Source of the DNA: Microvirga brassicacearum
GTDB lineage: Bacteria; Pseudomonadota; Alphaproteobacteria; Rhizobiales; Beijerinckiaceae
Direction: 5' to 3'
Length of the DNA stretch: 64,000 nucleotides
Assembly (NCBI RefSeq): GCF_008757455.1
Contig: NZ_VCMV01000014.1
Coordinates: 186,001 to 250,000 of the forward strand
Each line of letters opens with the position of its first letter. Position 1 is the first letter of the stretch. Below, piece by piece: positions 33,246-46,472 of this stretch. The translations under genes were made by a program, and so were the position numbers. Under the pieces are notes generated by a model. The model did no database searches and was not told where the DNA came from. It saw only the letters and a program-made list of their open reading frames with translations.

Positions 33246-35237
33246 TTAATTATCGAGGAAGCTTCTGAGCTTCCGGCTTCGCGACGGATGCTTGAGCTTG
33301 CGCAAGGCCTTGGCCTCGATCTGGCGGATACGTTCGCGCGTGACCGAGAACTGCTGACCGACCTCCTCGAGGGTGTGGTCGGTGTTCATGCCGATGCCGA
33401 AGCGCATGCGCAGCACGCGCTCCTCGCGAGGCGTAAGCGAGGCCAGCACCCGGGTGGTCGTTTCGCGCAGGTTCGACTGGATCGCGGCGTCGATGGGCAG
33501 GATCGCCATCTTGTCCTCGATGAAATCGCCCAGGTGCGAATCCTCCTCGTCGCCGATCGGCGTCTCGAGAGAGATCGGCTCCTTGGCGATCTTTAGGACC
33601 TTGCGCACCTTCTCGAGCGGCATGGCGAGCTTCTCGGAGAGTTCCTCCGGAGTCGGTTCGCGGCCGATCTCGTGGAGCATCTGGCGCGATGTGCGCACGA
33701 TCTTGTTGATCGTCTCGATCATGTGCACCGGAATGCGGATGGTCCGCGCCTGGTCGGCGATCGAGCGGGTGATGGCCTGCCGGATCCACCAAGTGGCATA
33801 GGTCGAGAACTTATAGCCGCGGCGATATTCGAACTTATCGACCGCCTTCATGAGGCCGATATTGCCCTCCTGGATCAAGTCCAGGAATTGCAGACCGCGG
33901 TTGGTGTATTTTTTGGCGATCGAAATCACGAGGCGAAGATTGGCCTCGATCATTTCCTTCTTGGCCTGCCGGGCCTCGCGCTCGCCCTTCTGGACCATCA
34001 GGACGATGCGGCGGAACTCCTGGATCTCGAGACCGGTCTCGGAGGCCAGATTGTGGATCTGCTCGCGCAGGTCGTGGATCTGATCCTTGCCCTTGGCGAC
34101 GAAATCCTTCCAGCCACGCCCGCCGAGCTTGGAGACGCGCAAGACCCATTTCGGATCCAGCTCCCAGCCCTGCCAATGCCTGAGGAATTCGTCACGCGCG
34201 ACGCCGTGGCTCTCGGCAAAGCGCATCAGGCGGCCCTCATGCGAAATGAGGCGCTTGTTGATGTCGTAGAGCTGCTCGACCAGGGCTTCGATGCGGTTGT
34301 TGTTGAGCGAGAGCGATTTCACGCTCGTGACGATATCGCTCTTCAGCGTCTTGTACTTGCGCTCCTGGGCCGGGGTGAGCTGCTTGTTCTGCATGCGCTG
34401 TTCCACATGCTCGACCTGCAGGCGGCGCAGCTTCTTGTAGTTGTCGGCGATGGAATCGAAGGTCTCGAGAACGCGCGGCTTCAGCTCGCTTTCCATGGCC
34501 GAAAGCGAGACGTTGTTCTCCATATCGTCGTCGTCGAGGTCCTCCGGCGGGGTCTCGCCCTCGGCGATCTCTCCTTCGGCGGCGGGTTCCGCCCCCGGTT
34601 CGCCGTCGATGCGCGGCGCCCCCTTGCCCTCCGGGCCCGCATAGGTGGCCTCGAGGTCGATGATGTCGCGCAGGAGAACCCGGCCCTCGACCAGTTCGTC
34701 GCGCCAGATGATGATGGCCTGGAAGGTCAGCGGGCTCTCGCAGAGGCCTGCGATCATCGCTTCGCGCCCGGCCTCGATGCGCTTGGCGATGGCGATTTCG
34801 CCTTCGCGGGACAGAAGCTCCACCGAGCCCATCTCGCGCAAGTACATGCGCACCGGATCATCGGTGCGGTCGGTCGGCTCCTTGGTGGTCGTCTCGCGAA
34901 CCACGACGGCGCGCGCCTGCGAGGTCTCGACAAGGTCGCCGCCTTCGGCTTCCTCTTCCTCGGCCTCGGGCTTCTCGCCCTCTTCCGCCTCTTCGGATTC
35001 GACCACGTTGATGCCCATTTCGGACAGCTGACCGAGCACGTCCTCGATCTGCTCCGAGGAGAACTCCTCCGAAGGCAGAACTTCGTTCAACTCGTCATAG
35101 GTCACATACCCGCGCTTCTTCGCGAGTTTGATCATCCGTTTAACGGCGGCATCGCTCAGGTCGAGAAGCGGCCCGTCGGTTTGTTGTTCCGGAGCCGCTG
35201 TCTCGCCTTCGTCCCGTTCGGTTGCCTTCGTCGCCAT
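33246..35237 (-). CDS. rpoD: RNA polymerase primary sigma factor RpoD
   Basis: 663 residues with region 1.1 ([23 protein letters not shown]), an acidic Glu-rich stretch (about 80-100), region 1.2 ([29 protein letters not shown]), a large non-conserved insert, regions 2-3 ([40 protein letters not shown]) and region 4.2 ([29 protein letters not shown]). Housekeeping sigma70. It follows dnaG on the same strand, the usual macromolecular-synthesis order. Confidence 0.98.
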   Translation of the reverse strand: MATKATERDEGETAAPEQQTDGPLLDLSDAAVKRMIKLAKKRGYVTYDELNEVLPSEEFSSEQIEDVLGQLSEMGINVVESEEAEEGEKPEAEEEEAEGGDLVETSQARAVVVRETTTKEPTDRTDDPVRMYLREMGSVELLSREGEIAIAKRIEAGREAMIAGLCESPLTFQAIIIWRDELVEGRVLLRDIIDLEATYAGPEGKGAPRIDGEPGAEPAAEGEIAEGETPPEDLDDDDMENNVSLSAMESELKPRVLETFDSIADNYKKLRRLQVEHVEQRMQNKQLTPAQERKYKTLKSDIVTSVKSLSLNNNRIEALVEQLYDINKRLISHEGRLMRFAESHGVARDEFLRHWQGWELDPKWVLRVSKLGGRGWKDFVAKGKDQIHDLREQIHNLASETGLEIQEFRRIVLMVQKGEREARQAKKEMIEANLRLVISIAKKYTNRGLQFLDLIQEGNIGLMKAVDKFEYRRGYKFSTYATWWIRQAITRSIADQARTIRIPVHMIETINKIVRTSRQMLHEIGREPTPEELSEKLAMPLEKVRKVLKIAKEPISLETPIGDEEDSHLGDFIEDKMAILPIDAAIQSNLRETTTRVLASLTPREERVLRMRFGIGMNTDHTLEEVGQQFSVTRERIRQIEAKALRKLKHPSRSRKLRSFLDN

Positions 35238-35425
35238 GCTTTGCCCAACTCCAGCGCGCCAGCGGCTTCCTGATCGAAACCGTGATACGCGAATGGGCGG
35301 CGAAGCGTGTAGGCCTCACCACCCGAATATCATTTCAAACCTAAACAGTGAGTCGCTTGACTAACCGTTAACTGTCCCGCTCGACCTGCCTCGCACCGAC
35401 CTCCCGCGCCGCCGACCCCGGGCCG

Positions 35426-37318
35426 TCAGTGATCGCGGTGGACAACGCCGTTGTCCGAGTCGGCTTCGGCACCTTCAACCGAGGACAGTTGGTTTTGGAC
35501 CTCTCGCAGCCAGGCGAGATTGGCCTCGTTGTCCTCTTCGGCAAGTGCGCGTTCAGCAGCCCGAAGCTCGCTATGTAACGTGCGTGCGCGCCGATGCAAG
35601 GTGATGGCTTGCCTCAATGCGTCCTCAAGCCGCAAGGAATCCGCATGAATATCAAGCATCCAGCGGTCGCCCGGGCGAACCTGGCCGGTCAGTTTCTCGG
35701 CCGCCTGGGTCAAGCCGGCACGTTCCAGTCGGGTTTGCATCACGCTCGCGTCGACCGGTTCGCCGCTCGCCGCGCCGTCCAGCAGAAATCGCCGAAACGC
35801 CTGTGCGGCTTTTCCCTCAAGTTCAATCTCTGCAAGGACTTCAGCGTGGTTTTGCAGCAATTCCGGGTGGGCCAGAAAGACACACAGGATCACCGCTTCG
35901 CGCGGACTTTCCAGCGTCCCACCCATGAACAGGGTGCTTTGGGCCAGAAGCGGGCTGACGCTCAGGCGGGCGTTGGGCGTGGTCGGTAAAGGGCCCCGCC
36001 GGTCCCACCGCGCGCCGCCGGCCTGGCGCTGGTAACGATTCTGCCGGGAATCGGGATTCAGGGCCGAAATCCGGCTCTCGATATCCTCCCGATAGTAGCG
36101 TTTGAGCGTTTCGTCGCGAATCAGTGCAAGTGATTCGCGCAAACGCCGCTCGAGTCCGGCCCGCCGTTCCGGCGTATCGAGCGGCCCGACCTCGATCTCG
36201 CGCGCCCACAGGATGTCGACCAGCGGCCGGGCGCTCGCCAGCACCCTCTCAACCGCAGCCGGGCCGCCCTCGCGGGCGAGATCATCCGGATCCTGTCCTT
36301 CCGGGAGCAGTGCAAAGCGCAGGGACTTGCCCGCCGAGAGGTTCGGCAAAGCGGTGTCGACCGCCCGAAAGGCGGCGCGGCGCCCGGCCTTGTCGCCGTC
36401 GAAACAGAGGATCGGCTCATCGCTCAGGCGCCAGAGCAGCGCCAGTTGGTCCTCGGTCAGGGCGGTGCCGAGCGGCGCCACTGCGTTGTGAAACCCCGCA
36501 ACGCTGAGCGAGATCACGTCCACATAGCCCTCGACCGCGATCACGGTGCCGCGGTCATGGGCCGGTTTGCGGGCAAGATGGTAATTGTAGAGCAGGCGTC
36601 CCTTGTTGAAGAGCGGCGTATCCGGCGAGTTGAGGTATTTTGCCGGCGCATCGGCGCTCATTGCCCGTCCGCCGAAGGCGACGATCCGCCCGCGCACATC
36701 CGAGATCGGGAACATGATGCGGTCGCGGAAACGATCATACGGGACCTTGAGGTCTTCGGCGGTGACCAGCAGGCCCGCCTCCTCCATCATCTCGGGCGGC
36801 ACGCCCTTGGCCGCGAGGTAATCGCGCAAGGAATAGCGATCGGCGGGTGCGTAACCTATGCGGAAATGCGCCTGGGTGTCGGGGCTCAAGCCGCGGCTTG
36901 CGAGATAGTCCCGCGCCTTCACGCCGAAGCGGCCCTTCAGCGAGGCCTCAAAAAACTCCGTCGCCAAATCCATGACGTCATAGAGGCTGTTGCGGCGGAC
37001 CTCCTGCTCCTGATCCTCCCGCGTCATCTTCGGCAGCGTCACCCCTGCCTCGGCCGCAAGGCGCTCGACGGCTTCCGGGAAGGACAAACCTTCCGTCTCC
37101 ATCAGGAACGAGAAGATATCGCCATGCTTGCCCGACGAGAAGCAATGGTAGAACTGCTTCTGGTCGTTGACGTAGAACGAGGGCGTCTTCTCAGCATTGA
37201 ATGGCGACAGCCCCCGCCATTCCCGCCCAGCCTTCTTCAGGCGCACGCGCTTCCCGACCACCGCCGAAGCCGGCAGGCGGGCCCGTATTTCCTCGAGGAT
37301 CTGGGGCGGGTAGCGCAA
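35426..37318 (-). CDS. dnaG: DNA primase DnaG
   Basis: 630 residues: N-terminal zinc-ribbon-like domain, TOPRIM core (GTVIAVEGYVDVISL; EPILCFDGDKAGRRAAFRA) and a helicase-interaction C-terminus. Three of the four usual zinc ligands are replaced: Ser38 and Asn41 stand where CxxH is expected (LSPFNAEKTPSF), Cys59 remains and Ser62 replaces the last Cys (YHCFSSGKHG). This pattern, as I recall, is common in Hyphomicrobiales, so the enzyme is presumably functional. It precedes rpoD by 188 bases. Confidence 0.97.
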   Translation of the reverse strand: MRYPPQILEEIRARLPASAVVGKRVRLKKAGREWRGLSPFNAEKTPSFYVNDQKQFYHCFSSGKHGDIFSFLMETEGLSFPEAVERLAAEAGVTLPKMTREDQEQEVRRNSLYDVMDLATEFFEASLKGRFGVKARDYLASRGLSPDTQAHFRIGYAPADRYSLRDYLAAKGVPPEMMEEAGLLVTAEDLKVPYDRFRDRIMFPISDVRGRIVAFGGRAMSADAPAKYLNSPDTPLFNKGRLLYNYHLARKPAHDRGTVIAVEGYVDVISLSVAGFHNAVAPLGTALTEDQLALLWRLSDEPILCFDGDKAGRRAAFRAVDTALPNLSAGKSLRFALLPEGQDPDDLAREGGPAAVERVLASARPLVDILWAREIEVGPLDTPERRAGLERRLRESLALIRDETLKRYYREDIESRISALNPDSRQNRYQRQAGGARWDRRGPLPTTPNARLSVSPLLAQSTLFMGGTLESPREAVILCVFLAHPELLQNHAEVLAEIELEGKAAQAFRRFLLDGAASGEPVDASVMQTRLERAGLTQAAEKLTGQVRPGDRWMLDIHADSLRLEDALRQAITLHRRARTLHSELRAAERALAEEDNEANLAWLREVQNQLSSVEGAEADSDNGVVHRDH

Positions 37319-37415
37319 AGAGCGTTTTCTCCAACCAGAAGAGCCAGACTAGCAGCAAATCCGGAGATTAATCAGATCGAGCGTGCAGCCGAGGGCGGTT
37401 TCAACCGTCCTCCAT

Positions 37416-37520
37416 CCTCATCCTGAGGAGCAGCCAAAGGCTGCGTCTCGAAGGATCCTCCAGGTCTCGCTGGATACGCCTCGTCCTTCGAGACGCCGCT
37501 GCGCGGCCCTCAGGATGAGG
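37416..37520. repeat. long imperfect inverted repeat (CCTCATCCTGAGG type)
   Basis: Outer arms CCTCATCCTGAGG (37416-37428) and CCTCAGGATGAGG (37508-37520) enclose inner pairs CGTCTCGAAGGA and TCCTTCGAGACG. The whole can fold into a ~105-base hairpin. This is the common Hyphomicrobiales intergenic repeat type. It lies between the divergently placed dnaG start and the end of the yqeY-like gene. Confidence 0.85.
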
Positions 37521-37558
37521 CTCCGTTTGGCGTGAGGGGGCTTGAATTACAGCCCTCC

Positions 37559-38014
37559 TCACCCTTTCGGCAGCAGCTCCTTCACCAGCCCGCTCGCGCG
37601 GCCGAAATCCATGCGGCCGGCATATTTGCCCCGGAGCAGTCCCACGACCTTGCCCATGTCCTTCATGGAGGCGGCGCCGGCTTCAGTGATGGCGGCTTCG
37701 ATGGCGGCTTTGGTCTCGGCCTCATCCATCTGCTGGGGCAGGAAGGAGGCGATCACGTCGGCCTCTTCCCTTTCCTGTTGGGCGAGTTCCGGACGGCCGC
37801 CCTGCTCGTACATGGTGATCGATTCCTGGCGCTGCTTGATCATCTTCTGCAGCAAACCGAGGATCTCCTCCTCGGAGATCGGACCCTTGCCGAGGCCCCG
37901 CGCCTCGATGTCCTTGTCCTTCAACGCCGCCTGAATCAGCCGCACCGTGCCGAGTTTGCGCTTGTCGCCGGCCTTCATGGCCGCTTTCATTTCGGTCGTG
38001 AAACGTTCGCGCAT
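37559..38014 (-). CDS. GatB/YqeY domain protein
   Basis: 151 residues matching the YqeY family across its length: RERFTTEMKAAMKAGDKRKLGTVRLIQAALKDKDIEARG, then QKMIKQRQESITMYEQGGRPELAQQEREEADVIASFLPQQM, and a C-terminal GatB-tail-like domain (AGAASMKDMGKVVGLLRGKYAGRMDFGRASGLVKELL). Thought to relate to tRNA-dependent amidotransferase function. It is divergent from carA, with about 140 bases between starts. Confidence 0.93.
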   Translation of the reverse strand: MRERFTTEMKAAMKAGDKRKLGTVRLIQAALKDKDIEARGLGKGPISEEEILGLLQKMIKQRQESITMYEQGGRPELAQQEREEADVIASFLPQQMDEAETKAAIEAAITEAGAASMKDMGKVVGLLRGKYAGRMDFGRASGLVKELLPKG

Positions 38015-38152
38015 GGCGCTTCTCCTCTTGTGTCATATGGCGTTCGAGCGTTGACGCGGCGCGAGCGGCACCTTAAGTCACAGCGATAGTTCAATGGCGG
38101 CCCGTATCGGCCTGCTCAAGCGCGGCCCGTTGGCCTGGGACTTAAAGAGATC

Positions 38153-39373
38153 ATGACGATGCTGCAAGATAAACACGCCGCCGGGTCCCTCTCGGATGGC
38201 TGGTCGGAGCCGCGCGCGACCGCCCTCCTCGTTCTCCAGGACGGCACCGTGCTTGAAGGCTTCGGGATCGGCGCTGAAGGCGAGGCGACGGGCGAGGTCT
38301 GCTTCAACACCGCCATGACGGGTTATCAGGAAATCCTGACCGACCCGTCCTATGCGGGCCAGATCATCACCTTCACGTTCCCCCATATCGGCAATGTGGG
38401 CACGAACGACGAGGACACCGAGAGCGTCAACGCGGCCTCGTCGTCGGGCGTGCGCGGCGCGATCCTCGGAGCCGCCGTCACCGAGCCGTCGAACTGGCGC
38501 GCCTCCCGCCACCTCGACGCCTGGCTCAAGGCCCGCGGCATCGTCGGCCTGACCGGCATCGACACCCGTGCCCTCACCGCGCTGATCCGCGACAAGGGCA
38601 TGCCGAACGCGGTCATCGCCCACGATCCGGCTGGCAATTTCGACATCGACGCCCTGAAGGCCCGTGCCGCCGGGGCGACCTCCATGGACGGGCTCGATCT
38701 GGTGCCGCTGGTCACAAGCGCGCAGCGTTTCGACTGGCTCGAGAGCACCTGGAATCTCGGCGAGGGCTATCGCGCACCCGGCGAGTTCAAGCACCATGTG
38801 GTGGCGATCGATTATGGGGTGAAGCGCAATATCCTGCGTCTGCTCACCCGCGCCGGCTGCAAGGTCACGGTCGTTCCGGCCACAGCCTCCGCCGAAGACA
38901 TCCTGGCGTTGAAGCCGGATGGCGTTTTTCTCTCCAATGGCCCTGGCGATCCGGCGGCGACCGGCGAATACGCCGTTCCGGTGATCCGCAAGGTTCTGGA
39001 GGAGAAGATCCCGACCTTCGGCATCTGCCTCGGGCACCAGATGCTGAGCCTCGCGGTCGGCGCCAAGACCACGAAGATGCATCAGGGCCACCACGGCGCG
39101 AACCATCCGGTCAAGGACCGGACCACCGGCAAGGTCGAAATCACGTCGATGAATCACGGCTTCGCGGTCGATCCCGCGACCCTCCCGACGAACGCGGTCG
39201 AGACCCACACGTCGCTCTTCGATGGCTCCAATTGCGGCATCGCGCTGACCGACCGTCCGGCTTTTTCGGTGCAGTACCACCCCGAAGCCTCGCCCGGCCC
39301 GCAGGACAGCCATTACCTTTTCGACCGCTTCGTGCGGCTGATCGAGGACGGGAAAGCCGCCAAGGCGGCCTGA
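38153..39373 (+). CDS. carA: carbamoyl-phosphate synthase small subunit
   Basis: 406-residue glutaminase subunit supplying ammonia to CarB for arginine and pyrimidine synthesis. The N-terminal CPSase domain has GYQEILTDPSYAGQIITFTFPHIGN. The C-terminal class I amidotransferase has the nucleophile Cys292 (GICLGHQML), and the His/Glu pair is in VQYHPEASPGP. A second ATG lies two codons in. CarB is 3.0 kb downstream on the same strand, separated by five or so unrelated genes. Confidence 0.97.
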   Translation: MTMLQDKHAAGSLSDGWSEPRATALLVLQDGTVLEGFGIGAEGEATGEVCFNTAMTGYQEILTDPSYAGQIITFTFPHIGNVGTNDEDTESVNAASSSGVRGAILGAAVTEPSNWRASRHLDAWLKARGIVGLTGIDTRALTALIRDKGMPNAVIAHDPAGNFDIDALKARAAGATSMDGLDLVPLVTSAQRFDWLESTWNLGEGYRAPGEFKHHVVAIDYGVKRNILRLLTRAGCKVTVVPATASAEDILALKPDGVFLSNGPGDPAATGEYAVPVIRKVLEEKIPTFGICLGHQMLSLAVGAKTTKMHQGHHGANHPVKDRTTGKVEITSMNHGFAVDPATLPTNAVETHTSLFDGSNCGIALTDRPAFSVQYHPEASPGPQDSHYLFDRFVRLIEDGKAAKAA

Positions 39374-39479
39374 GAACACGCCCGCGACAACGGGGCGATT
39401 GCGCCCGATCCCCGATCACGGTAACCGATCGTTAACCATAAAGGTCGACGATCAGAACCGTCCCCGGGGCATTTTTCCA

Positions 39480-39854
39480 ATGACACTCAACGATGACGCT
39501 GGCCAATTCAGCAAATTTCACAGCCTCTTCACGTTTCATCTTGGAATCGCAGTCGCACTGGCGTGGGTAGCGTCGTTTTCCGCCTCGTTCTACGCTCCCT
39601 GGGTCCGCAACATTCGTCCTCTCCTCGACCCCAATTATTCCGGTCAGGTCGAGAGCACCTGGTCGTTCCTGTTCGTCTTCCCCACGGTTCTGGCGGCAGC
39701 CTGGCTGATGACCCTCTTCGGCCAGAACGCACTTCGCCAGTTCCAGATCCTGAAGAACCAGGCGATCGAGTTCGGCGTCGCGGCACTGGTTGCCTTTGTG
39801 CTGTTCTATCTCTCGATCGACCGCGCCGTCGCGGCTTTCACCCTCGGGCTCTGA
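39480..39854 (+). CDS. hypothetical membrane protein
   Basis: 124 residues from ATG 39480 (MTLNDDAGQF) with three probable helices (LFTFHLGIAVALAWVASFSASF; TWSFLFVFPTVLAAAWLMTLFG; IEFGVAALVAFVLFYLSI). I do not recognise a family. The reading can be extended upstream to 39399, but those codons have no hydrophobic or conserved character. It follows carA by 106 bases. Confidence 0.6.
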   Translation: MTLNDDAGQFSKFHSLFTFHLGIAVALAWVASFSASFYAPWVRNIRPLLDPNYSGQVESTWSFLFVFPTVLAAAWLMTLFGQNALRQFQILKNQAIEFGVAALVAFVLFYLSIDRAVAAFTLGL

Positions 39855-39882
39855 CGCGCGTTTGCCGTCGCCTTATGCTGCG

Positions 39883-39970
39883 CTAGAGTCGGATCCAGTT
39901 TCTTTGAATCTGATCCGGCTCTATCTTTTTGTTTTGGCGCATGATCTTTCGGCGAACCGGTATCCACTTA
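39883..39970. repeat. CTAG-bounded intergenic repeat, copy 3
   Basis: CTAGAGTCGGATCCAG, TGAATCTGATCCGGCTCTA, GCGCATGATCTTTCGGCGAACCGGTATCCACTT: the same element as at 27929-28030, inverted. It lies between the small membrane protein and the methyltransferase gene. Confidence 0.8.
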
Positions 39971-40149
39971 CGTCAACGATGCGCGAACCACCCCGCCGTC
40001 GGAGTTGCTGACGGAAATCATGCTGCCTTTGAAAGACTGAGAGCCGTCATTCTCCCCTTCGGCACAGGACCGCGGGGGAGAAAGACCTTTCATGCTATCG
40101 CCGTCTTTGGCAGGGTGCGCACGCACGCATCTATTGACGGCGGATTTTC

Positions 40150-40839
40150 ATGAACTGGCGCGACTACTGGAATCAGGACACCCCGATCTATTCCGGCGAG
40201 CGGCACAAGCTGCTGCATTACCGGCTGGTGGCAAACGACATCATCCGGCTGATTCCCTCACGAGAGGCGGTCGTGCTCGATTACGGCAGCGGCGAGGCGC
40301 TGTTCGCCGACCGGATCGCCGCGCAATGCGGCCATCTCTATCTCAGCGATGCGGCTCTTTTGGTGAGGGACCGCCTGCGCGAACGGCTCGCAGCCAATCC
40401 CAAGGTGACGATCCTTTCACCCGACGAGGTCGCGCCCCTCGCGGAGGCCTCGCTCGACCTCGTCGTGGTCAATTCCCTGCTGCAATATCTCGTGCTCGAC
40501 GAGTTGCGCGGATTGCTGAAACTCTGGAAGAGCAAGCTCAGGAGCGACGGCCGACTGGTAATCGCGGACGTGGTGCCGCCGGGCCTCAGCCCGCTCGTGG
40601 ACGCGAAGGCGCTGCTCTCGTTCGCGTGGCAAGGCGGCTTCCTGAAATCGGCCCTGCTCGGTCTCGGCCGCACCGCCTTCTCGGACTATCGCAAGATCCG
40701 CAACGAAATCGGGCTGGCGCAATACGGCGAGGCGGAGATGCTCGAGATCTTCGACGAGGCCGGGTTCCGGGCCGAGCGGTCGCAGCACAATCTGGGGCAC
40801 AATCAGGCCCGGATGACATTCGTGGCAGAACCCAGTTGA
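40150..40839 (+). CDS. class I SAM-dependent methyltransferase
   Basis: 229 residues with motif I VVLDYGSGEALFADRI (about 40-56), an acidic residue at the end of the second strand (LYLSDAA), post-I LDLVVVNSLLQYL (about 100-113) and DGRLVIADVVPPG. Fits a small-molecule methyltransferase. No substrate can be inferred. The next gene (minus strand) encodes a GtrA protein, so a cell-envelope role is possible but weakly supported. Confidence 0.82.
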   Translation: MNWRDYWNQDTPIYSGERHKLLHYRLVANDIIRLIPSREAVVLDYGSGEALFADRIAAQCGHLYLSDAALLVRDRLRERLAANPKVTILSPDEVAPLAEASLDLVVVNSLLQYLVLDELRGLLKLWKSKLRSDGRLVIADVVPPGLSPLVDAKALLSFAWQGGFLKSALLGLGRTAFSDYRKIRNEIGLAQYGEAEMLEIFDEAGFRAERSQHNLGHNQARMTFVAEPS

Positions 40840-40853
40840 ACGACACGGCAACG

Positions 40854-40997
40854 CCGTCATTCCGGGGCGCGCGGAGGGCGAACCCGGAACCCATAAACGC
40901 CGACGGATCAAGAAAGAGCACCGACCGGTTGTGCTTCATTCGGCGGCGCCAGCGTTTATGGGTTCCGGGCTCCGCTCGCGCGGCCCCGGAATGACGG
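40854..40997. repeat. long inverted repeat containing two REP-like arms
   Basis: The left arm 40854-40901 (CCGTCATTCCGGGGCGCGC... to CCCATAAACGC) is nearly the reverse complement of the right arm 40951-40997 (GCGTTTATGGG... to CCCCGGAATGACGG), with a ~49-base loop. It shares its outer sequence with the palindrome at 33195-33233. It sits between convergent methyltransferase and GtrA genes. Confidence 0.85.
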
Positions 40998-41009
40998 GTC
41001 TGCTAGGCC

Positions 41010-41405
41010 TCACGCGAACGTCCATGCTTTGTGCGCCAGAAAGCTCCACAGCATTACGATCCCGGTCGTCACCAGCTGCGCCGGCAGGTAGGGTGCTGCG
41101 AGCCATTCGGTGAAGGCGTGCATGAAGCCCCAGGTCAGCAGGAAACCGACGAGAGCCACCAGCGCGAAGCGCCAAGTCGCCTCCCGGTGCGGCCGGGCGC
41201 TCCCGTAGGTATGGCGGCGATTGAGCGCGTAGGAGACGAGCCCGCCCGCCACATAGCCGACGAGGGTGGCCGGCACCGGATGGGCAGCTGTTCCTTCCAC
41301 AAGGGCGATCAGCAGGCCGTAATGGATGATCGCCGCAACAATTCCGACGCCGAAGAAGGCGGCGAATTGGCGAACGAGATGCCGAAATGGAGAGATTACC
41401 TGCAC
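41010..41405 (-). CDS. GtrA family membrane protein
   Basis: 131 residues, four membrane helices, GtrA-like: FAAFFGVGIVAAIIHYGLLIALVE, ATLVGYVAGGLVSYALNRRHTYGS (the hallmark NRRxTF-type motif) and a final FLAHKAWTFA. GtrA proteins are implicated in moving lipid-linked sugars across the inner membrane. GTG start with GGAAGG upstream. Confidence 0.88.
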   Translation of the reverse strand: MQVISPFRHLVRQFAAFFGVGIVAAIIHYGLLIALVEGTAAHPVPATLVGYVAGGLVSYALNRRHTYGSARPHREATWRFALVALVGFLLTWGFMHAFTEWLAAPYLPAQLVTTGIVMLWSFLAHKAWTFA

Positions 41406-41462
41406 CGCCTTCCGTTAGCGACTTTCAGCGACGACGTCACGTTCTCCGTCAAGCGAGGAGGA

Positions 41463-42201
41463 TCAGCTCCCGGCAGCACTTCGGCGCTGCTCGGCCTTGG
41501 CGACAATGTCCTCAAGGATCGAAATCGTTGCTGGGTCGGCCGATTTTAAGGTCTCTTTGCAGATAGCGAGAACCCGATCATAACGTCCCGCGTTCGAGGC
41601 AAGCGACCAGGCGGCCGCGAGACCGGTTGCAACGTTCTCCGGATCAGCGCGGCGAGACTTAAGTTTCGTCGCCTTTATGATGGTTCTGACCGGAGTGGCT
41701 CCCCCGGTCCCAAAAAATCTTCCCCAAAGGAAGTCTAGATCGCCGGGGTTGTTCACGACGGTAAGATCAGGCGAAGGAGCAGATCGTGGATCTCTCAAAT
41801 CTTGCTTAAGAATGGAAAGCATTCGGTCTGACCAAACGCCTTTGATAAAGTTCGAAGCCTCCGGCTTGCGTGCGTACAAGAGCGCCTTGAGAACGATAGC
41901 CTGTTCCACCTCGTCGAGGGCGTGCCATTCACTCAGCATCGCTGAGATACGGCCTGGATTTTGCTCGAACACACCACTGAGGAAACCCAGAATAGGTGCT
42001 GGATGCGATATTCCCCCAGAACGCCTCGCCCGACCGATCGTCCTTAACAGTTCAGGAATTGCGCTCGGATCGGGAGCGACGTGATAGCCATTTGCCAAGG
42101 CTGTTCGTTGGGACGACCTGGGAACTCGACACGTTAGTGAGGCCGGCGAGCACGACGGCGGTTAGGATGATTAAAGCCACGGATCGCAAGCCGTTTCTCA
42201 T
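41463..42201 (-). pseudogene. secreted hypothetical protein with probable frameshift
   Basis: Two abutting frames on the minus strand seem to form one gene. From ATG 42201, with a G-rich ribosome-binding site, codons read as a signal peptide (MRNGLRSVALIILTAVVLAG) and continue VSSSQVVPTNS. The 211-residue frame, which carries no good start (TTG 42098, no ribosome-binding site), then continues ANGYHVAPDPSAIPELLRTIG to the stop at 41463. Skipping one base near 42099 joins them. The main part is helical and unrecognised. Either a recent frameshift or a sequence error explains this. Confidence 0.6.
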
Positions 42202-42397
42202 GGCACCCCCCAATTTGCCGATCAGTTGTAGTTATAATATTGCGCAATGCCAAGAGAATCCGGTTTAATAAGCGCGGCCAGCTTTGAAATTGCCCAACGT
42301 CCGTGTAAGAGCCTCTCTCAACCTTCAATCTGACAACATCCCGGCTGCGCAGGAAGCGCCGCATCATGCGGCCGCGCGGCTGGACACGGGTGGCCAT

Positions 42398-45868
<3,471 letters not shown>

Positions 45869-45972
45869 GGCGTCAGCCTCTCAAGGAACTGCGAAGCTTC
45901 ACGGAAGTTTTCGTTGATCAGCGAGGGCGTCGGAAACGGCGGCCTCGTACCTCTTTTTGAACGAGACGAACG

Positions 45973-46446
45973 ATGGAAAAGGTCCCTCTGACAATCAACG
46001 GTCATGCAGCGCTCGAGGAAGAACTCAAGCAGCGGCAACAGGTCGATCGACCGCGGATCATTCAGGCGATCTCGGAAGCGCGCGCGCTGGGCGATCTGTC
46101 GGAAAATGCCGAGTATCATGCCGCCAAGGAAGCGCAATCCCTCAACGAGGGGCGCGTGCTTGAGCTGGAGAGCCTGATTTCGCGCGCCGAAGTCATCGAC
46201 GTGGCGAAGCTGTCCGGCGACCGAATCAAGTTCGGCGCGGTGGTGCGGCTTGTCGATGAGGACACCGAGGAAGAGAAAACCTACCAGATCGTCGGCGACC
46301 CGGAAGCGGACGTCCGCTCGGGACGGGTATCGATTTCCTCTCCCATCGCCCGCGCCCTGATGGGCAAGACTGTCGGGGATACCGTCGAGGTGACGACCCC
46401 CGGCGGCGGGAAATCCTACGAGGTCGTTGGCGTCAAGTTCGGCTAA
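45973..46446 (+). CDS. greA: transcription elongation factor GreA
   Basis: 157 residues: N-terminal coiled coil (about 1-75, [41 protein letters not shown]) with the tip acidic residues DLSENAEY, then the FKBP-like C-terminal domain ([45 protein letters not shown]). Stimulates RNA polymerase transcript cleavage. Length is standard. Confidence 0.98.
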   Translation: MEKVPLTINGHAALEEELKQRQQVDRPRIIQAISEARALGDLSENAEYHAAKEAQSLNEGRVLELESLISRAEVIDVAKLSGDRIKFGAVVRLVDEDTEEEKTYQIVGDPEADVRSGRVSISSPIARALMGKTVGDTVEVTTPGGGKSYEVVGVKFG

Positions 46447-46472
46447 CAATATCAACAGCGAGGGGGCAGGAG

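Noticed and set aside
37416..37520. Inverted repeat read as an insertion-sequence remnant
   Set aside because: No transposase fragment or target-site duplication; it matches the common short intergenic palindrome type instead.
38020..38152. Arginine/pyrimidine attenuator leader before carA
   Set aside because: I searched for a leader peptide with tandem Arg codons and a terminator stem and saw neither.
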